Below, in pieces: positions 60,542 through 64,000 of a stretch of DNA of 64,000 nt. The DNA comes from GCA-002726655 sp046582185 (lineage in GTDB: Bacteria > Pseudomonadota > Gammaproteobacteria > Pseudomonadales > Azotimanducaceae). Every line of letters starts with the position of its first letter. Position 1 is the stretch's first letter. The translations under genes were made by a program, and so were the position numbers. Under the pieces are notes generated by a model. The model was given only the letters and a program-made list of their open reading frames with translations, did no database searches and was not told where the DNA came from. The stretch is from assembly GCA_046582185.1 (NCBI GenBank), contig JAYGEX010000019.1, forward strand, positions 62,001-126,000, read 5' to 3'.

Positions 60542-62815
60542 TTATATCTTTTCTGTACAGCTGATGAGCACGGGTGCCACGGGTTCGCCAGCGAGTAGGG
60601 TCAGTTCGTGCCTGACAGCCCTGTAGCCACGGCGTTTGCCGACGATCGTATACATACCCGGGAATAACTCAACTTCAGCGCTGCTGATTTTGCCAAAATT
60701 GCCGACCTTGTAAATGGTGACTTCAGTCTTGTTGTCAGACTTCAGCTCAATAGATATCCGTATGCGTGCGACAGAGATGAGTCTCGATAGGGTCGAGAGC
60801 TTCGACTTTAGTATGGGGCCTGAGGGGCGAATTCTGCTGGCAGCAATTAGTGCAGATTTAGCGGCTGAAAATTCTGCGTCATCTAACATTAAGGTTGGCT
60901 CTTCGAGAAACTTGTCCAGCTCTGCAGATGCAGATTGTTGCTTTGCTGCGTTAGCGAGGCCTGTATTTGCAAATACCAGGGATTGGTCGAGTCCCAATAT
61001 GGTTTCATATTCCTGGATGACTCCGGCCCAGTTTTCTGTCTTTTCCAATTCAGTGGCGATGAGTCTATGGGTTCCGATCATGTCCATGCGTTCAGCCAGA
61101 TCAATCTGTAGCAATCCGTCGGCGGGTTCCGCGGATTCGGGAAATATCATCTGCGCATCTGCGAAGGCTGACCTTGATTCCGCGTACTGTCTACCAGCGA
61201 GTGCAGTAAAGGCCAACGACATTGCATCCGAAAACCTGGTCTCTGCCAGCTTGCGTTTGATTCTGTTGATGCCATCGATGGCTGGTTGCCAATTGGGATC
61301 TTGCCGTGCGGCTTCTCTAAAGGTATTAAGAGCGCTCTCAAATAGCTGCTCACGTTCTTCAAACTCCGCATTGTTCACAATATCGAGCACGGTTTGAAGA
61401 TTCTCGGCGCGTAAGAGTTGATCGTTAAATGCCATGTTCCGGGGTTCTATCGCGCTAGCAATGGACCAGGCGGCAATCGCTCCGGCAACATCCTCTGACA
61501 GAAATGCCATCTCGCCGGTGCTGATATTTTTTTGCAGAATATCGGGAATGGTCTGTTCCAGATCCTTCAATTGTTGCAGTGCGCGCTCATATGACTCAAG
61601 CGCGAACTGGTAAGCTTTATCCCGGTACAGACTGTCTCCGGACTCGGCTAATAAATTAATCTTTGCGTAGATGTCTTCGCCCCAGATCAAGATACCCACA
61701 TCCTCAAGCTCAACTTGCTTTCTAATCAGTAAAGAAGCGACTCGTTTACCTTCTTCCTTCAGAAATTCAAGTTGCGCAATCTCAAGGGGAGCCAGCCCCA
61801 CCTCCTGAACTACCGACTCGTGTTGCGTTGGCTTCGTTGTATGTTGCCCTGATTGTGGCTCCAGACTAATAGTGGAAGGTACACGGTCAACCGTCGGCAA
61901 AACAAAGAAAACTAAGCCCGCCACCAATAATAGGAGCGCCAGGCCTGCAACTACAGTAGTGGAGGAAACAAGATTTCGCTCTCTGTGCAAACGATGAGTG
62001 CTTTCGCTGACGATGGTTTCTGCTTGTGGTGTTGCGGCCCGGCTAAAATTTGCTTGCGGAATTTCGATGGGCTTGGCGCCAAGCGTTCCGTTGGCATAAT
62101 CGCTGAAGGTTTGCTTTAGTTCGGTAAGATCACCTGGTCGTGAATACGGCGATGGATCAAGCATCGCAGAAACGGATTGTTGTACGATGGCTGGAATGGG
62201 TGAATTGGATTCAAAGGTCTCACCGTCGTGCCATTTTCGATCTGTTAACAGGTGAAAAAGGATACAACCAAGAGAATAGATATCGTCTGAAATATGGGGT
62301 ACTTGCCCCTGCTTAAGTTCAGGGCTCATATAAGCCTGGTCGCCATGGTACAGCGCCAGGGGAAGCGAAAAGCCTGTTATGTGTAGCTGATTCTGTTCGT
62401 CGATCAGTAAATTGCCGGGATGCAAATGACCATGGTGTATTCCCAGGCTGTGGGCGAATTGAAGCGCGGCGAACAGTTGCTCAAGGACCGGCCATTGCCT
62501 CGTGAATGTTGAATTGGTGAGATCAAATGGTGATGTGCCTTTGATATAGGCCGAGGTATAAAATAGGGCATCGGAGGCGCTACCAGTGTCATAGGAGCGG
62601 ACGATATTAGAATGTATGAGTCCTCTGCTCTTCTGAATTGAAGCTCTTAGTTCGTTCTCAATTCCCGCCTTGCTTTCAAAGATATTCAGGCACACGCGCT
62701 CACTGCTTGTCGAATCTAATGCAAGCCATACCTCCATGGAATTGGTAGAGGCAATGCGATGTAGTAATGAATAACGGGACGAGAAATCCTGTCCTTCGCT
62801 GAGTTCAAGAGTCAT
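60542..62815 (-). CDS. Transmembrane pseudokinase with helical-repeat and PEGA-like periplasmic part
   Basis: A 757-residue protein. Residues 13-240 have the Ser/Thr kinase fold but lack the catalytic residues: the VAIK Lys is Asn44, HRDLKPxN reads H-G-H-L-H-P-G-N (128-135, Asp to His130), and DFG reads T-G-F (147-149). The SPE of the activation segment and 'DDIYSLGCILFHLLT' are kept. One membrane helix lies at 282-307. The outside part is helical TPR-like repeats (about 340-680) and a PEGA-like end ('GYRAVRHELTLLAGEPV'). It should be a signalling or scaffold receptor rather than an active kinase. It is adjacent to the lipoprotein and PEGA/SUMF1 genes. Confidence 0.82.
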   Translation of the reverse strand: MTLELSEGQDFSSRYSLLHRIASTNSMEVWLALDSTSSERVCLNIFESKAGIENELRASIQKSRGLIHSNIVRSYDTGSASDALFYTSAYIKGTSPFDLTNSTFTRQWPVLEQLFAALQFAHSLGIHHGHLHPGNLLIDEQNQLHITGFSLPLALYHGDQAYMSPELKQGQVPHISDDIYSLGCILFHLLTDRKWHDGETFESNSPIPAIVQQSVSAMLDPSPYSRPGDLTELKQTFSDYANGTLGAKPIEIPQANFSRAATPQAETIVSESTHRLHRERNLVSSTTVVAGLALLLLVAGLVFFVLPTVDRVPSTISLEPQSGQHTTKPTQHESVVQEVGLAPLEIAQLEFLKEEGKRVASLLIRKQVELEDVGILIWGEDIYAKINLLAESGDSLYRDKAYQFALESYERALQQLKDLEQTIPDILQKNISTGEMAFLSEDVAGAIAAWSIASAIEPRNMAFNDQLLRAENLQTVLDIVNNAEFEEREQLFESALNTFREAARQDPNWQPAIDGINRIKRKLAETRFSDAMSLAFTALAGRQYAESRSAFADAQMIFPESAEPADGLLQIDLAERMDMIGTHRLIATELEKTENWAGVIQEYETILGLDQSLVFANTGLANAAKQQSASAELDKFLEEPTLMLDDAEFSAAKSALIAASRIRPSGPILKSKLSTLSRLISVARIRISIELKSDNKTEVTIYKVGNFGKISSAEVELFPGMYTIVGKRRGYRAVRHELTLLAGEPVAPVLISCTEKI

Positions 62816-62862
62816 GAATAATTTTTAATAGTTTGTGATATCCGATCGCTATTACTGCGGGT

Positions 62863-64000
62863 TTATTCTATAGGAAGACCGGTCTCTTCAGCGTAGATTT
62901 CTTTGAGTATCTTGCGCCACTGCTGATACTGCGCATTGGCAGTTCCGGTGAGTTCAATAGTCTTGCCTTCGATGTCCAGAACGAATGGAGTGATTTCTGC
63001 GCCCAGAGACTGCATGAGCTCACGAAGTGATTCGGCGTGTATTTCTGCCTCTTTACGGCGATCAAGGCCGCTCTTTATAGCGCCAATTCCGCCGAGCACC
63101 GCGCCGGTTGCAGCTGCATCTGCTGCCCAGGTCCGACTCTCGCTACCGGCATATATGCCTCCGGCAATCAAAGCAGCGCCCGCAATTAGTCTGTTGGTAG
63201 ACTGTCTCTTCATTTGTCTAAGGCGAAGGGATTCCTCATAGGTCGCAAATCGCCACTCGTCATAAGATGGTTTCATATCTCGAAAGAAGCGGCCGTAGTA
63301 ATCGTCCAGGGTGTCAACGAACAGATACTCTTGTTCCTTTATGCGGTTAACCCTTACTAACATGGCATCATCTGTTGCAGGCAATTGATTAACATCAATC
63401 TTGCCGCGACGGTTCTCTGCAAGGTATTCGTTGAAGGCATCCGGAGACAGGCTGCGTGCATATTTAAGGGATGATACCTGTCGAATTTTTGCGATGTCAG
63501 ACTGGGAAAATTTCTGTTGAGCCGCGAGCAGGTCGTCAGCGATATCGTTGTAAAGATCCTGAAAGGGGTCTTCTTTGGGTAGTTTGTAAGAGAACTTGCT
63601 GGCTAGATCCTTGTAGTTCTTGCTGAGCCAAACGTTTCCTGCGGAATCGACGGCGATAACGTTTACCCTGAGTTGTTCGCCGTCCGAGGCGATTATTGTT
63701 CCGCTGATCTGAAGATCAACAGCCTGAGATGGCTCGGGAATAACGCGGACGGCACCCCAGTTACCGGTTAGTTCCAGCGTATCTTTGAGTAGATAGGCGA
63801 GGTATCTTGATTCGGCGTTCCTCACATCTGGAACAACCTTGTTCTTGGACTCGTTCTCACTGAGCTCCGGAATATTCGGATTCATGGGCAGAATGCCGAT
63901 ATCTATCAGCAGTTCGTACGGGGTTTGCTCTGTCGACTGAATAGCAGGCTTCGAGTTCGCCGTCACAATTTCCGTTGTCGTGCACGCCTGAAGCGCTGTC
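62863..64000 (-). CDS. Lipoprotein of the pmf/VWA cluster (5' end beyond the window)
   Basis: A frame of 378 visible codons that continues past the window edge. GTG 63966 is in frame, but upstream codons read 'TALQACTTTEI', a likely lipobox Cys, so the true start lies outside. The mature protein has an N-terminal alpha/beta part ('ISGTIIASDGEQLRVNVIAVDSAGNVWLSKNY', in two pieces) like envelope-assembly proteins. A Gly/Ala-rich hydrophobic hairpin follows near 235-270 ('LIAGAALIAGGIYAGS', 'ATGAVLGGIGAIKSGL'), then a short coiled region and a beta end. It is probably an outer-membrane-anchored partner for the envelope machine. 47 bases separate it from the pseudokinase gene. Confidence 0.7.
   Translation of the reverse strand, partial: TALQACTTTEIVTANSKPAIQSTEQTPYELLIDIGILPMNPNIPELSENESKNKVVPDVRNAESRYLAYLLKDTLELTGNWGAVRVIPEPSQAVDLQISGTIIASDGEQLRVNVIAVDSAGNVWLSKNYKDLASKFSYKLPKEDPFQDLYNDIADDLLAAQQKFSQSDIAKIRQVSSLKYARSLSPDAFNEYLAENRRGKIDVNQLPATDDAMLVRVNRIKEQEYLFVDTLDDYYGRFFRDMKPSYDEWRFATYEESLRLRQMKRQSTNRLIAGAALIAGGIYAGSESRTWAADAAATGAVLGGIGAIKSGLDRRKEAEIHAESLRELMQSLGAEITPFVLDIEGKTIELTGTANAQYQQWRKILKEIYAEETGLPIE

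Overview
The window looks like chromosomal DNA of a free-living, probably marine gammaproteobacterium. HspQ, a SirB1-family protein, DUF2789, TrhO, RarD and an LpxL/LpxM-type acyltransferase are all typical of that class. The gene mix (CYP153 P450 with its ferredoxin, epoxide hydrolase, acyl-CoA ligase, MaoC and crotonase hydratases, phytanoyl-CoA dioxygenase-like protein, sulfatase, TonB receptor, NAD-linked formate dehydrogenase) suggests an oligotroph that oxidises hydrocarbons, lipids and C1 compounds. I cannot name the genus. No rRNA, tRNA, CRISPR array or intact insertion sequence was recognised.

Layout. 1-4.8 kb: phosphotransferase tail, SirB1-like protein, molybdopterin oxidoreductase, DUF2789, alpha/beta hydrolase and a small membrane protein. 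4.8-8.4 kb: hspQ, then four consecutive damaged genes (DinB-like, VOC remnant, hydrolase, GNAT), then trhO. 8.6-16.8 kb: MaoC hydratase, BCP peroxiredoxin, a cold-shock gene with a clear terminator, then a leftward catabolic block (2OG oxygenase, CYP153 plus ferredoxin, epoxide hydrolase, quinone reductase-like MDR, zinc-ribbon gene with an in-frame UGA, LLM flavin oxidoreductase). 16.8-22.9 kb: TonB receptor with two amber codons and a frameshift, Rieske ferredoxin, DUF3313 lipoprotein, Nudix hydrolase, a peroxiredoxin with UGA exactly at its peroxidatic Cys, and an MscS channel with an in-frame UAG. 23-28.6 kb: fdsA, fdsB and fdhD. 28.7-45 kb: acyl-CoA ligase, GPH transporter, thioesterase, rarD, metallo-hydrolase, sulfatase, crotonase, truncated ECF sigma factor, phosphoesterase, lipases, PhyH, cupin and several gene remnants. 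45-53 kb: lipid A-type acyltransferase, RCK channel-like protein, YbjQ, methyltransferase, VOC protein, a degenerate 126-bp tandem repeat, DUF4139 protein and recQ.

53.5-64 kb is the most unusual part. It is a leftward, tightly packed run of eight genes: outer-membrane-type lipoprotein, transmembrane pseudokinase with a helical-repeat and PEGA-like tail, transmembrane PEGA/SUMF1 protein, small exported protein, ExbB/TolQ/MotA-type proton channel, Hsp70/actin-like protein with an FHA-like tail, and two VWA proteins. Both VWA proteins start with an ExbD/MotB-like Asp-bearing membrane anchor. I interpret it as an envelope-spanning, proton-motive-force-driven machine, and I do not recognise it as a named system.

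A second theme is damage. At least twelve loci carry in-frame stops, frameshifts or truncations, while very long genes (fdsA, recQ, the 757- and 694-codon envelope genes) are intact. Two of the in-frame UGA codons replace Cys in a UGA-x-x-Cys setting; the peroxiredoxin one is followed by a hairpin where a bacterial SECIS would lie, so it may be a selenoprotein rather than a broken gene.
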